This document shows, one piece after another, positions 1-8,435 of a stretch of DNA of 34,332 bases (the stretch's first letter is position 1; each line of letters begins with the position of its first letter). The notes below the pieces were generated by a model that had not been told where the DNA came from, did no database searches, and worked only from the letters and a program-made list of their open reading frames with translations. The position numbers and the translations under genes are program-made. Where the stretch lies: positions 1 to 34,332 of the forward strand of contig JABGRG010000041.1 of the NCBI GenBank assembly GCA_018648445.1, given 5' to 3'. The DNA comes from Rhodospirillales bacterium (lineage in GTDB: Bacteria; Pseudomonadota; Alphaproteobacteria; Rhodospirillales_A; JACZKS01).

Positions 1-255
1 ATTGGAAGCCTTCGTCAAATCATTGGGTGTTGCACTTGAAATTTGAATCCAGCCGGGAGCCACGCCGAAATGCCAGATGCCCCCCGCCAAGGCTACGCCC
101 AACAACACCGCCAAGGTCGACAAAATCGAAAGGGTCGAGCGAAACCGGTCACGACGGGCGGCGCGGTGGAATATCCGGCGGGGAGGCGGACAATACTGCT
201 GCCTGCGCGAAGAGGAGTAGGCGGAACGGAAAGACGGTTGATTGCGACGGGTCAT
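1..255 (-). CDS. N-terminal 85 codons of an unidentified membrane-anchored protein (runs off the left edge)
   Basis: The reverse strand is open from an ATG at 255 to the window edge. The first ~45 residues are very rich in Arg, Ser and Gln. They are followed by one hydrophobic helix at about residues 46-68 (segments LAVLLGVALAGG and IWHFGVAPGW), and then a polar stretch. This suggests a cytoplasmic basic tail, a single membrane span and a periplasmic domain that lies outside the window. I do not recognise the family. A weak AGGTG lies 5-9 bases before the start, and an AT-rich stretch with a possible promoter lies further upstream. The forward-strand frames over the same bases look like shadows. 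Confidence 0.45.
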   Translation of the reverse strand, partial: MTRRNQPSFRSAYSSSRRQQYCPPPRRIFHRAARRDRFRSTLSILSTLAVLLGVALAGGIWHFGVAPGWIQISSATPNDLTKASN

Positions 256-320
256 AGGGCACCTGAATTCCAAATCGAACCCAACGTCTGGGTGTCACAT
301 CAATTTAAAACACAAGTATA

Positions 321-348
321 GAATTATATAAAAACGCCATTTAGTCAA
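321..348 (-). promoter_or_regulatory. possible sigma-70 promoter for the left-edge membrane protein
   Basis: On the minus strand TTGACT (343-348) is followed 16 bases later by TAATTC (321-326). An alternative TATAAT sits at 323-328 with a short 14-base spacer. The segment is far more AT-rich than the flanking genes and lies 66 bases upstream of the ATG at 255. This is only a motif match. Confidence 0.3.
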
Positions 349-379
349 AACCTTTATTTGCCTTAAAACAATAGACAAA

Positions 380-406
380 GTAAAGACAATTTACATAAAA
401 TTTTAT
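380..406. repeat. two adjacent short inverted repeats in an AT-rich intergenic stretch
   Basis: GTAAA-gacaa-TTTAC (380-394) is directly followed by the perfect 12-base palindrome ATAAAATTTTAT (395-406). They lie between the paaK terminator and the possible promoter of the left-edge gene, so they could be an operator. In such AT-rich DNA chance palindromes are also common. Confidence 0.25.
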
Positions 407-434
407 CTAAATAGTGAGTGCTGGTCTACAGGTG

Positions 435-472
435 CAAAAAGGGCCGATACCGGCCACGGCATCAGCCCTTAA
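435..472 (-). terminator. Rho-independent terminator of paaK
   Basis: Read on the minus strand, AAGGGCTGATGCC pairs with GGTATCGGCCCTT (two G-T wobbles) around a short loop. The 13-pair stem runs straight into TTTTT. It lies about 25 bases after the paaK stop codon. Confidence 0.75.
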
Positions 473-495
473 AGAGCACAAAACGATTGTTTTTT

Positions 496-1818
496 TTATT
501 TCGCCTTGTTGCGAAGGTCGCGCACACGCACGGCCTTGCCCTGCGAACGGGGAATTTCGCCGGGGCTGAGAACGACCGCACGACAGGTGACGCCGACCAT
601 GGTCTTGACGTGATTGGAAACCTTGTTGGCAATGATCGGGTAATTGTCGACGGGAGTTCCGGCCTTGGCCTCGATTTCGATGGTCATGGTGTCCATCGAG
701 CCTTCCCGCTGAATAACCAGCTGATAGTGGGGCTCGATATCGGGGAGACCGAGAAGGTGGGCCTCGACCTGCGAGGGATAGACGTTCACGCCGCGAATAA
801 TCAGCATGTCGTCGTTACGGCCCGTCACCCGTAGGATTCGCGCGTGCGTCCGGCCGCAGGCGCAGACTTCGTCGGTCAGGCGCGTGATATCGCGGGTCCG
901 GTAACGGATCATCGGCTGCGCCCATTTGGCCAGCGTGGTGATGACCAGTTCGCCTTCCTCTCCGAAGGGCAGGGCCTCGCCGGTATCGGGATCGATGGTC
1001 TCGAACAGGAAGCAGTCTTCCCAGCCGTGCAGACCGGCTCGCGCTTCGGTGCATTCGGCGGCCACGCCCGGCCCGATAATCTCGGAAAGACCGTAAAGAT
1101 CGACCGAACGGATGCCCAGGCGTTCGTCAAGCTCGCGGCGCATGTGTTCGCTCCACGGCTCGGCCCCGAATATGCCGACCCGCAGCGGTCCGCCTTTGAT
1201 GTCGACGCCGGCTTTTTCCGCTACCTCGGCAATGTGAAGCGCATAGGACGGCGTGGCACAAAGCACCTGCGCTTCGAAATCCTTCATCAGTACAATTTGC
1301 CGTTCGGTATTGCCGCCCGACACCGGCGTCACGGTGCAGCCCAGGCGCTCGGCCCCGTAATGGGCCCCGAGGCCGCCCGTAAACAGGCCGTACCCGTAGG
1401 CGTTATGGACGAAATCACCGGGCCGTGCCCCCATGCAGGCCAGCGAACGGGCCATGAGGTTCGACCAGACGTCCAGATCGTCCTCGGTATAACCGACCAC
1501 AGTTGCTTTGCCCGTTGTGCCGGAAGATGCGTGAACGCGGCTGATTTCGTCCTGCGGCACCGCGAACATACCAAAGGGGTAGTTGTCGCGAAGATCGTCT
1601 TTGACCGTAAACGGGAATTTCGCGAAATCGTCAAGGGATTTCAAATCATCCGGCTTGACCCCCGCCGCATCGAAACTCTTGCGATAGTGAGCGACGTTCT
1701 CATAGGCGTGACGAACGATTTTCGTCAGTTTTTCAAGTTGCAACGCGGCCAGTTGATCGCGCGGCATTTTCTCGATTTCGGGGGCAAACATATAATTTTC
1801 GGTTGTTTTTGTGGTCAT
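496..1818 (-). CDS. paaK: phenylacetate-CoA ligase
   Basis: The 440-residue product belongs to the acyl-adenylate (ANL) superfamily and matches PaaK in length. PaaK joins phenylacetate or a related aromatic acid to coenzyme A using ATP, the entry step of aerobic phenylacetate degradation. The ATP-binding loop SSGTTGK is at residues 98-104. YGLSE and YRTRD motifs follow, and the C-terminal AMP-binding domain carries GRNDDMLIIRGVNVYPSQ, all typical of PaaK. I chose the ATG at 1818 because AGAGGA sits seven bases ahead of it; an in-frame start 13 codons upstream has no such site. No other paa genes are in the window, so this is a solitary ligase. It is divergent from an amino-acid-type ABC importer across a ~240-base gap (1819-2058) that probably holds both promoters, although I see no clear boxes there. 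The substrate could be another aryl-acetate or benzoate. Confidence 0.92.
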   Translation of the reverse strand: MTTKTTENYMFAPEIEKMPRDQLAALQLEKLTKIVRHAYENVAHYRKSFDAAGVKPDDLKSLDDFAKFPFTVKDDLRDNYPFGMFAVPQDEISRVHASSGTTGKATVVGYTEDDLDVWSNLMARSLACMGARPGDFVHNAYGYGLFTGGLGAHYGAERLGCTVTPVSGGNTERQIVLMKDFEAQVLCATPSYALHIAEVAEKAGVDIKGGPLRVGIFGAEPWSEHMRRELDERLGIRSVDLYGLSEIIGPGVAAECTEARAGLHGWEDCFLFETIDPDTGEALPFGEEGELVITTLAKWAQPMIRYRTRDITRLTDEVCACGRTHARILRVTGRNDDMLIIRGVNVYPSQVEAHLLGLPDIEPHYQLVIQREGSMDTMTIEIEAKAGTPVDNYPIIANKVSNHVKTMVGVTCRAVVLSPGEIPRSQGKAVRVRDLRNKAK

Positions 1819-2058
1819 GTCGTTTCCTCTGAGTCCCTTGCCTGACACCGGTCGCACGCGCTGCTGTATCGCCGACCGAAACCGGTCACAACATATTTTA
1901 TTCCGGGCTTCTCGGCCACATCAGTTTCCCGCGTTTTGGCAAAAAACGCTGAATTTCCTTTTTTTTTGTGGGGGTTTTATGCCAATCTGGGAGCAATCGC
2001 GATTTTTTCTCGCCAATTCTTTTCAACTTCGAAACTTAAACAAAGGGAGACTTTCCAA

Positions 2059-3222
2059 ATGTTTCGAGCACATCAATGGCGCAAACTGGCGGTCGCGGGG
2101 TCGTTCTTGGCGGCAACGGGACTACTCACTGGCGGCGCAATCGCCGCTGATCCGATCAAGATCGGCACGTTCCTTTCGGTAACGGGGCCAGCGTCCTTTT
2201 TGGGCGATCCCGAGCTAAAAACGCTCGAACTGTATGTCAACAAGATCAATTCGGAAGGCGGGGTTCTGGGCCGTCAGATCGAGCTGATCCACTATGACGT
2301 GGGCGTTGATTCCAAAAAGGCGCAGACGGCGGTCAAACGCCTGATCAGCAGCGACAAGGTTGACGTCATCGTTGGTGGCTCAACCTCAGGCGCGACCATG
2401 GCAGTGGTGCCGTTGGTCGAACGGGCGAAAATGCCCTTCATTTCACTGGCCGGCGCGGTCGTTATTGTCGATCCCGTCAAGAAGTGGGTCTTCAAAACGC
2501 CGCATACCGACAAAATGGCCTGCGCGAAAATTTTTGAAGACATGGAAAAGCAGGGCATCAAGAAGATCGGCATGATTTCCGGTTCCGGCGGTTTCGGTAA
2601 ATCCATGAGGGGACAGTGCAAGAAGCTGGCTTCGGCCTACGGCGTCGAGATTTTGATCGACGAATCCTACGGTCCCAAAGACACCGACATGACCCCTCAG
2701 CTTACCAAGATCAAGAACACAGCGGGCATCGAGGCGGTCTTGAACCCCGGTTTTGGTCAGGGTCCGGCCATCGTCACCAAGAATTTTAAGCAGCTTGGAA
2801 TTTCCGTTCCGATGTACCAGTCGCATGGCGTTGCATCGAAAAAGTACATCGAATTGGCCGGTGCGGCAGCCGAGGGCGTCCGCCTTCCGGCGGCGGCCGT
2901 TGTCGTCGCTGACAAGTTGGCTGATTCCGACCCCCAAAAGGCCGTGGCCGTTGGCTATTCGAAAGCCTACGAAGCCAAGTACGGCTCGGCGGTCTCGACA
3001 TTCGGCGGACACGCCTATGACGGGCTTCAGATCGCACTGTCGGCCATTGCCCGTGCGGGCAGCACCGACAAAGGCAAGGTGCGCGACGAAATTGAAGGCA
3101 CCAGCGGTTACATTGGGACCGGCGGCGTCGTCAACATGTCGGCCAAGGATCATCTGGGCCTTGGCCTTTCGGCCTTCCGCATGATCGAAATCAAAAACGG
3201 TGACTGGACAATCGCCGACTGA
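2059..3222 (+). CDS. branched-chain-amino-acid-type ABC transporter, periplasmic binding protein
   Basis: The 387-residue product begins with a Sec signal peptide (basic RAHQWRK, hydrophobic core, cut near GAIAA at about residue 30). The mature part is a type I periplasmic-binding (LivK/Peripla_BP_6) domain starting DPIKIGTFLSVTGP. It would capture a solute and deliver it to the two permeases encoded just downstream. I start at the ATG at 2059, which has AAAGGGAGA eight bases ahead and gives a clean signal peptide. A longer frame from 1936 would put an implausible tail before it. The gene is separated from the permease genes by a hairpin that may let it be made in excess. The ligand cannot be read from sequence. 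The family binds Leu/Ile/Val but also amides, urea and aromatic acids, and the divergent paaK makes an aromatic acid worth considering. Confidence 0.9.
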   Translation: MFRAHQWRKLAVAGSFLAATGLLTGGAIAADPIKIGTFLSVTGPASFLGDPELKTLELYVNKINSEGGVLGRQIELIHYDVGVDSKKAQTAVKRLISSDKVDVIVGGSTSGATMAVVPLVERAKMPFISLAGAVVIVDPVKKWVFKTPHTDKMACAKIFEDMEKQGIKKIGMISGSGGFGKSMRGQCKKLASAYGVEILIDESYGPKDTDMTPQLTKIKNTAGIEAVLNPGFGQGPAIVTKNFKQLGISVPMYQSHGVASKKYIELAGAAAEGVRLPAAAVVVADKLADSDPQKAVAVGYSKAYEAKYGSAVSTFGGHAYDGLQIALSAIARAGSTDKGKVRDEIEGTSGYIGTGGVVNMSAKDHLGLGLSAFRMIEIKNGDWTIAD

Positions 3223-3240
3223 ATTTAGCCTCCAATTAGC

Positions 3241-3286
3241 GGCGGCGCGCGCGGCTCAAAAAAAGAGCCCGCGCGCCGTTGTTTTG
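3241..3286 (+). terminator. GC-rich hairpin after the binding-protein gene
   Basis: GGCGCGCGCGGCTC pairs with GAGCCCGCGCGCC across a seven-A loop, with one bulged base, and is followed by GTTGTTTTGT. It sits 18 bases after the stop codon and 70 bases before the permease gene. This is a common place for an attenuating terminator or 3'-end stabiliser in such operons. Confidence 0.7.
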
Positions 3287-3355
3287 TCCTTTGTGTCAAT
3301 GTATTAAAGACGCGGTTTTCCGCATTTCGCGGAATTCGGGTTCTGTTGGTAGTCG

Positions 3356-4231
3356 ATGTTTTCTGAATTTCTCCAGTTTCTCATTTCGGGAGTAACGGTC
3401 GGGGCGACCTATGCCCTCGTCGCGTTGGGATTCTCGATCATCTATAACTCCAGTAACGTGATCAATTTCGCCCAGGGCGAGTTTGTCATGCTGGGCGGCA
3501 TGTCCACCGTCTTTCTGCTCTCCGCCGGTTTTCCGTTGCCGTTAGCCATTCTTTGCGCCATTGCGATTACGGTGGTGATTGGGCTGCTTGTGGAAAAACT
3601 GGCCATCGAACCGGCACGCGAAGGATCGGTCGTCACGTTGATCATCATTACCATCGGCGCGTCCATCTTTTTGCGGGGCGCGACGCAGATCGCCATCGAT
3701 AAGGAATTTCATTCCCTGCCGGCGTTTTCCGGCGAGGAACCCATCATGATCGGTGGCGCATCCATGTTGCCGCAAAGTCTTTGGATCGTGGGCGGCGCGT
3801 TTGTGATGGTTCTTCTGATGTGGTTTTTCTTCGATCATATGAAGTTGGGCAAGGCCATGCTGGCCATGTCCTACAATCGCCTTGCGGCACGTCTTGTCGG
3901 CATTAACGTGCGCATGGTTTTGACGCTTAGCTTCGTTCAGGCGGCTTTGCTGGGCGCTATTGGCGGCATTCTGGTCGCACCCATGTCGGTAACCTATTAT
4001 GAAGTCGGCATCATGCTGGGCCTCAAAGGCTTTTGCGCGGCCATCCTGGGCGGTTTGGGGCGCGGATGGGGTGCGGTGCTCGGCGGTTTGATCGTCGGCG
4101 TCGCCGAAGCGATGGGGGCGGGGTACATCTCGTCCGACTACAAGGACGCCATCGCGTTCATCATCATTCTTCTGGTTCTTTTCTTTATGCCCAGCGGATT
4201 GCTGGGTAAGCGAAGCACGGAGCGCGTATGA
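3356..4231 (+). CDS. branched-chain-amino-acid-type ABC transporter permease, LivH type
   Basis: The 291-residue integral membrane protein has about eight hydrophobic helices. Its N-terminus (SGVTVGATYALVALGFSII, then NFAQGEFVMLGG) is characteristic of LivH permeases, and the conserved GLGRGWGAVLGG loop near the C-terminus contacts the ATPase. It forms half of the transmembrane channel with the next gene product. The stop codon overlaps the next start as ATGA, so the two are translationally coupled. The ribosome site ahead of the ATG is weak. Length is normal for the family. Confidence 0.92.
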   Translation: MFSEFLQFLISGVTVGATYALVALGFSIIYNSSNVINFAQGEFVMLGGMSTVFLLSAGFPLPLAILCAIAITVVIGLLVEKLAIEPAREGSVVTLIIITIGASIFLRGATQIAIDKEFHSLPAFSGEEPIMIGGASMLPQSLWIVGGAFVMVLLMWFFFDHMKLGKAMLAMSYNRLAARLVGINVRMVLTLSFVQAALLGAIGGILVAPMSVTYYEVGIMLGLKGFCAAILGGLGRGWGAVLGGLIVGVAEAMGAGYISSDYKDAIAFIIILLVLFFMPSGLLGKRSTERV

Positions 4232-5199
4232 CCGGCAAGCTCATGAATCCCCGCAGCGGGGGACTTCTGGCGTTGGCCGCATTCATCGTGGCCGTGCCGT
4301 TCCTGCTGCCCAACGAATTTTATTTCGATGTTGCCGTGCGTGCGGGCATTAACGCCATTGTTTGCGTCGGGTTGAACCTGCTGATTGGCTATGCCGGGCA
4401 AATCAGCCTAGGACACGCCGGATTTTTGGGCTTGGGCGCTTATACCTCAGCGATTCTAACGGCAAATTACGGGTGGCACCCGCTGGCCGCGATGGCGCTG
4501 GGTGCGACATTGGTCGGTGTTCTCGCCTTTGCCGTGGCGCGCCCGATCCTTCGTTTGAAAGGCCACTATCTGGCCATGGCGACGCTGGGGCTCGGCATCA
4601 TCATCTCGATCGTCGTTAACAACGAGGCCGATGTGACCGGGGGGCCCGATGGCATGATGGTTCCGCCGCTGGTGGTCTTCGGCTTTGAGGTCTATGGCGA
4701 GAAGATCTGGTACTGGCTGGTCGGTGCCGGCCTTCTGGTTAGCGTATGGCTCGCCCTCAACATTATCTTTTCGCCGGTAGGCCGGGCTTTGCGTTCGGTC
4801 CACGGCTCGGAAGTCGCGGCCGAAGTCTCGGGCATCGACACGGCCCGCTACAAAGTAATGGTCTTTGTTATTTCAGCGATTTTGGCCTCGGCTGCGGGAA
4901 GTTTCGCCGCCCATTACAGCGGATTTATCACGCCGTCTGACGTCAGCTTCTTCAAATCCATTGAGTTGGTGACAATGGTGGTATTGGGCGGCATGGCCTC
5001 GATATTCGGCGCAGTGGTTGGTGCGGTAATTCTGACCATCCTGCCCGAACTGCTGACCTGGTTTTCCGAATACGAACATATGATTTTCGGCCTGATTCTC
5101 ATGCTGACCATGATCTTCATGCCCAAGGGCCTGATTCCGACGCTGTCGGTGAAGATGCGCATTCAGGGTGGCGCGCGCGTGGAGGGCAAACAATCATGA
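4228..5199 (+). CDS. branched-chain-amino-acid-type ABC transporter permease, LivM type
   Basis: The 323-residue membrane protein has the LivM signature region (NLLIGYAGQISLGHAGF, then LRLKGHYLAMATLG) and a C-terminal GGMASIFGAVVGA loop for ATPase contact. About nine to ten helices are visible. It pairs with the LivH-type protein to form the channel. Both ends overlap its neighbours by four bases (ATGA), showing a tightly coupled operon. Confidence 0.92.
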   Translation: MTGKLMNPRSGGLLALAAFIVAVPFLLPNEFYFDVAVRAGINAIVCVGLNLLIGYAGQISLGHAGFLGLGAYTSAILTANYGWHPLAAMALGATLVGVLAFAVARPILRLKGHYLAMATLGLGIIISIVVNNEADVTGGPDGMMVPPLVVFGFEVYGEKIWYWLVGAGLLVSVWLALNIIFSPVGRALRSVHGSEVAAEVSGIDTARYKVMVFVISAILASAAGSFAAHYSGFITPSDVSFFKSIELVTMVVLGGMASIFGAVVGAVILTILPELLTWFSEYEHMIFGLILMLTMIFMPKGLIPTLSVKMRIQGGARVEGKQS

Positions 5200-5981
5200 G
5201 CCTTTTGCGTGTCGAGAATCTGAGCAAGGAATTTGGCGGCGTCCATGCCATTGCCGATCTCAACTTCACCTTCAACGTCGGAACCATCCATTCGATCATC
5301 GGTCCCAACGGCGCCGGGAAGACGACGCTTTTCAACCTGATCAGCGGTATCTATACGCCGACGACGGGGAGGGTTTTCCTTGAGGATCGGGATGCACACG
5401 GTCTGGCACCGTTCGAGCTGGCCGCCATGGGACTTTCCCGCACTTTCCAAAATTTGCAAATCTTTTTCAACATGACGGCGCTGGAAAACGTCATGGTCGG
5501 ATTGCACATGCGTCTGGACTCACGTTTCTGGCCCGCGCTTCTGCGCATTGGCGGCATTGGGAAAAAGGAACAAGAGGCCCGCGAACAGGCCGCCGAACTG
5601 ATGCGTTTTGTCGGCCTAGAGGCCTATCTGGACACCGACGCCGACGCCATGCCGTTTGGCGCGCTCAAGCGGCTGGAAATCGCGCGGGCGCTGGCGTCCG
5701 AACCGAAAATCATCCTTCTCGATGAACCGGCGGCGGGTCTGAATACGACCGAAACCGAGGAAATCGACGAATTGATCCGCAAAATTTCGGAAACTGGCGT
5801 GACGGTCGTTCTGGTCGAACACGACATGCGCCTGGTGATGGGCGTCTCCGACCATATCCTGGTCTTGGACAACGGCCGCAAACTGGGCGAGGGAACGGCG
5901 ACCGACATTCAATCCGATCCGAACGTCATTCAGGCCTACCTGGGCGCCGGACATCTGGGAAACGGTGACGCAGATGACTGA
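5196..5981 (+). CDS. branched-chain-amino-acid-type ABC transporter ATPase, LivG type
   Basis: The 261-residue cytoplasmic ATPase powers the importer. The Walker A motif GPNGAGKTT is at about residues 36-44. The signature motif has the LivG form (PFGALKRLEIARAL rather than LSGGQ). Walker B IILLDEPAAGLN and the switch histidine in LVEHDM follow. The C-terminal GEGTATDIQSDPNVIQAYLG tail is typical of LivG. The start overlaps the LivM stop, and the stop overlaps the LivF start. Confidence 0.93.
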   Translation: MSLLRVENLSKEFGGVHAIADLNFTFNVGTIHSIIGPNGAGKTTLFNLISGIYTPTTGRVFLEDRDAHGLAPFELAAMGLSRTFQNLQIFFNMTALENVMVGLHMRLDSRFWPALLRIGGIGKKEQEAREQAAELMRFVGLEAYLDTDADAMPFGALKRLEIARALASEPKIILLDEPAAGLNTTETEEIDELIRKISETGVTVVLVEHDMRLVMGVSDHILVLDNGRKLGEGTATDIQSDPNVIQAYLGAGHLGNGDADD

Positions 5982-6696
5982 AAACACTCCGCTTCTGGAA
6001 GTGCGTGAGGTGAGTACGCATTACGGTCGCATTCAGGCCCTGCGCGGCGTCAGCCTTCATATCAACGAGGGTGAACTGGTGGCGCTGGTCGGTAATAACG
6101 GCGCTGGAAAGACCACTCTTCTGCACACCATCTGCGGCGTTCAGGCTTCTTCGTCGGGCGATGTGCTGTTCGACGGCGCTTCAATTACCGAAGTTCGCGC
6201 AGACCGCCGTGTGCGCATGGGCATATCGCAGGTTCCGGAAGCGCGCCAGGTGTTCGGACCGATGACCGTCGAAGACAACCTGTTGATGGGGGCCTTTACC
6301 CGCAAACGCAAAGAGGCGCTGGAAGATATGGACAGGGTCTATAGCCTGTTTCCGGCGCTGGCCGACAAACGCCGGCAAAATGCGGGAACGCTTTCCGGGG
6401 GTCAGCAGCAGATGCTGGCAATCGGGCGAGGTCTGATGGCCAAGCCGCGACTTTTGCTGCTGGACGAACCGAGCATGGGACTTTCCCCGAAAATTACCGA
6501 CGACACGTTTGAAACCATCAAATCGTTGCGCGAATCCGGCACGACGATCTTTTTGATTGAACAGAATGCTTCTTCGGCCCTTGCCGTTGCCGACCGGGGA
6601 TACGTACTGGAGACTGGCGAAGTGGTGCTTGCCGATACTGGTCAGGCTTTGCTGCGCAATAAAAAGGTCAAGGAAGCCTATTTGGGCATGTCCTAG
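5974..6696 (+). CDS. branched-chain-amino-acid-type ABC transporter ATPase, LivF type
   Basis: The 240-residue second ATPase has Walker A (GNNGAGKTT), a standard LSGGQQQML signature, Walker B (LLLLDEPSMGLSP) and the switch region FLIEQNA. The FGPMTVEDNLLMGA stretch is the LivF Q-loop region. It forms a heterodimer with the LivG-type protein. I chose the ATG at 5974 with GGTGA five bases ahead. A GTG at 5965 in the same frame, preceded by GGGAA, is an equally possible start and would add three residues. The operon appears to end here. Confidence 0.92.
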   Translation: MTENTPLLEVREVSTHYGRIQALRGVSLHINEGELVALVGNNGAGKTTLLHTICGVQASSSGDVLFDGASITEVRADRRVRMGISQVPEARQVFGPMTVEDNLLMGAFTRKRKEALEDMDRVYSLFPALADKRRQNAGTLSGGQQQMLAIGRGLMAKPRLLLLDEPSMGLSPKITDDTFETIKSLRESGTTIFLIEQNASSALAVADRGYVLETGEVVLADTGQALLRNKKVKEAYLGMS

Positions 6697-6746
6697 ACCC
6701 GTATGTCGGGAATAGAAGAAACACCGAATGCAGGAGAATTGAACGC

Positions 6747-7259
6747 ATGGTTCAGAAGCGTGTTTCGCGTTTCGAGCTTTCCAACCGGCTTAGAGACATC
6801 AAACTTCTTTCCTTGGATGTTGATGGCATTCTGACCGACGGCGGACTGTATTTCGCCGACGACGGCAATACGTTCCGAAAGTTCAACGTCAAGGATGGCC
6901 TTGGCCTCAAACGGGTCATGCAGGCCGGTGTCGTCGTTGCGATTATTTCGGCGGGGAAGCAGGACGCCATTCAGCGGCGTATGGAATCGCTCGGCATCAG
7001 CCACATTTTTACGAATGTCGAAGACAAATTCGAGACCCTTGTCCAAGTCTGCGACGAGTTGGGGATTGATCGCTCGCAGGTTATCCACATGGGGGATGAC
7101 CTGAACGATCTTCCGATTCTGGAAGCCGTGGGCTGTCCGATCTCGGTACCCGACGCAATGCCCGATGTGCGCGACGCCGCCATCTACGTCACCACGGAAA
7201 AGGGCGGCGAGGGCGCTGTCCGCGAGGTTTGCGACATGCTTATCGTGGCGCGCGGATAG
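6747..7259 (+). CDS. kdsC: KdsC-like HAD phosphatase (3-deoxy-D-manno-octulosonate 8-phosphate phosphatase)
   Basis: The 170-residue protein is a compact C0-type HAD hydrolase without a cap domain. The nucleophile motif LDVDGILTDG carries Asp24 and Asp26. Motif II is the ISA serine, the motif III lysine lies before the metal-binding MGDDLND, and the C-terminal GGEGAVREVCD is the KdsC hallmark. KdsC removes phosphate from KDO-8-phosphate to give KDO for lipopolysaccharide core. A strong AGGAGA precedes the start. It follows the Liv operon by 50 bases but has no obvious functional link to it, and the usual partners (kdsD, lptC) are not nearby. A related sugar phosphatase remains possible. Confidence 0.82.
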   Translation: MVQKRVSRFELSNRLRDIKLLSLDVDGILTDGGLYFADDGNTFRKFNVKDGLGLKRVMQAGVVVAIISAGKQDAIQRRMESLGISHIFTNVEDKFETLVQVCDELGIDRSQVIHMGDDLNDLPILEAVGCPISVPDAMPDVRDAAIYVTTEKGGEGAVREVCDMLIVARG

Positions 7260-7267
7260 TATCTTTT

Positions 7268-7786
7268 TTAGGCCGCATCAACATTTCGGCGCGCTGGCTT
7301 GCAGGCCCGGACGGTTCCCTCAACCAGTCCTCTTGGCTCCGGTGCAAGGAATTTGACCATTAGCCGATCCGCCTCGCCCGGCATCCTGATTGCGCGCGAT
7401 GCCGCAGCAACGAAGCCAAACCGCGCATAATAATCCGCATCACCGACGAGAACGACGGTCCGGTGTCCGGCCCGCGCAGCCTTGGCCAGAGTTCTGCGAA
7501 TAAGGGTGACACCGATACCGTGGCCGCGCAGCGATGGCTCAACCGCCAACGGCCCCATCAAAAGCGCCGGAACGGCCTGTTCGCCGATTTCCACCGGCCA
7601 ATAGGCGATGATCCCAACCAGCCGGGCCCCGTGATGGGCGACCATGCCCAATTGCGCAATCGGACCGACGGCCTGCCGGAAGCGGTAAGAGGTCTTGCCC
7701 AACCGGTCGACGCCGAACGAGGTGTCAAGCAACGCTTCTATGGCACCATGTTGGTGGGGCAGTGGGGAAGAAAATTCGTATAGCAT
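7268..7786 (-). CDS. GNAT-family N-acetyltransferase (YhbS-like)
   Basis: The 172-residue protein has the GNAT fold. The beta-4 strand MGPLAVEPSLRG leads into the acetyl-CoA loop RGHGIG at about residues 89-94. It is followed by VVLVGDADYYARFGF, which is typical of the COG3153/YhbS group. The acceptor substrate is unknown. It is convergent with the phosphatase gene, with only eight bases between the stops. The 290 bases upstream (7787-8074) hold no gene that I can support. Confidence 0.85.
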   Translation of the reverse strand: MLYEFSSPLPHQHGAIEALLDTSFGVDRLGKTSYRFRQAVGPIAQLGMVAHHGARLVGIIAYWPVEIGEQAVPALLMGPLAVEPSLRGHGIGVTLIRRTLAKAARAGHRTVVLVGDADYYARFGFVAAASRAIRMPGEADRLMVKFLAPEPRGLVEGTVRACKPARRNVDAA

Positions 7787-8074
7787 TTTGGTAATCCCGA
7801 CATTCGTACGTCTGCGGCTAGGAAGCGACCGCTTGCCGGAAAAATTCAGGAAAACCGATTGTTATTGGGGCTGGACGGTGTTCCGAACGAGGCTAAGCAA
7901 CCGCGGAAAAATTGGCGGATACGCATCGTCGTCGGAGATTGAGTCTCGGGACCATCACAAAAACCCTCGTAAGAACTGACAGCCGATCTACACCAACTTA
8001 TGGCAAAAACAAAGCGAAAATACGCCAAGGCCTGACGATTGTCCCCCCGAAGGAAAACCGGTATAGAGTGAGGT

Positions 8075-8395
8075 ATGCGCAATTATTCGAAATATTTTCT
8101 TTTCCTTGGTTTCGCTCTCACCCTTTCGGCGGGGGGGTGCGGCTGGGCCGAACCCTACGTTTATGCCGCCGGTGAGTTCAACCGCGAGTCGTCGAGTTTT
8201 GGTAAGAAACTGGAAAATAGAAAGAAAGTTTCGGTTTGTTATAACCGGGGCAGCGCGACGCCGCGCCAGGTTTTGGAGCTGGCCCAGGCCGAATGCGGGA
8301 AATTCCAAAAGGTGGCGCGCTTTACTGGGCACGAAAGATTGAAGTGCCCGCTTTTCACGCCCGTAACGGCCAACTTCAGTTGCGATAAACCGTAA
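8075..8395 (+). CDS. small putative lipoprotein of unknown function
   Basis: The 106-residue product starts with a basic N-region and a hydrophobic stretch ending in LSAGGC, a loose lipobox that would place a lipidated cysteine near residue 22. The mature part is small and basic with three further cysteines (in VCYNRG, AECGK and KCPLF) plus FSCDK at the end, so disulfides in the periplasm are plausible. A strong GAGTGAGGT lies directly ahead of the ATG. I do not recognise the family by function. Confidence 0.7.
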   Translation: MRNYSKYFLFLGFALTLSAGGCGWAEPYVYAAGEFNRESSSFGKKLENRKKVSVCYNRGSATPRQVLELAQAECGKFQKVARFTGHERLKCPLFTPVTANFSCDKP

Positions 8396-8435
8396 ACGGG
8401 CGTTTTCCCACGCTAAAACCAATTGGGTGTGGGGC

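Noticed and set aside
844..1845. Long forward open frame opposite paaK
   Set aside because: It is antisense to a clear ligase gene, its protein has no recognisable fold, and long antisense frames are expected in GC-rich DNA.
2443..3153. Reverse open frame opposite the Liv-type binding protein
   Set aside because: It is antisense to a well-supported gene and has no protein-like features.
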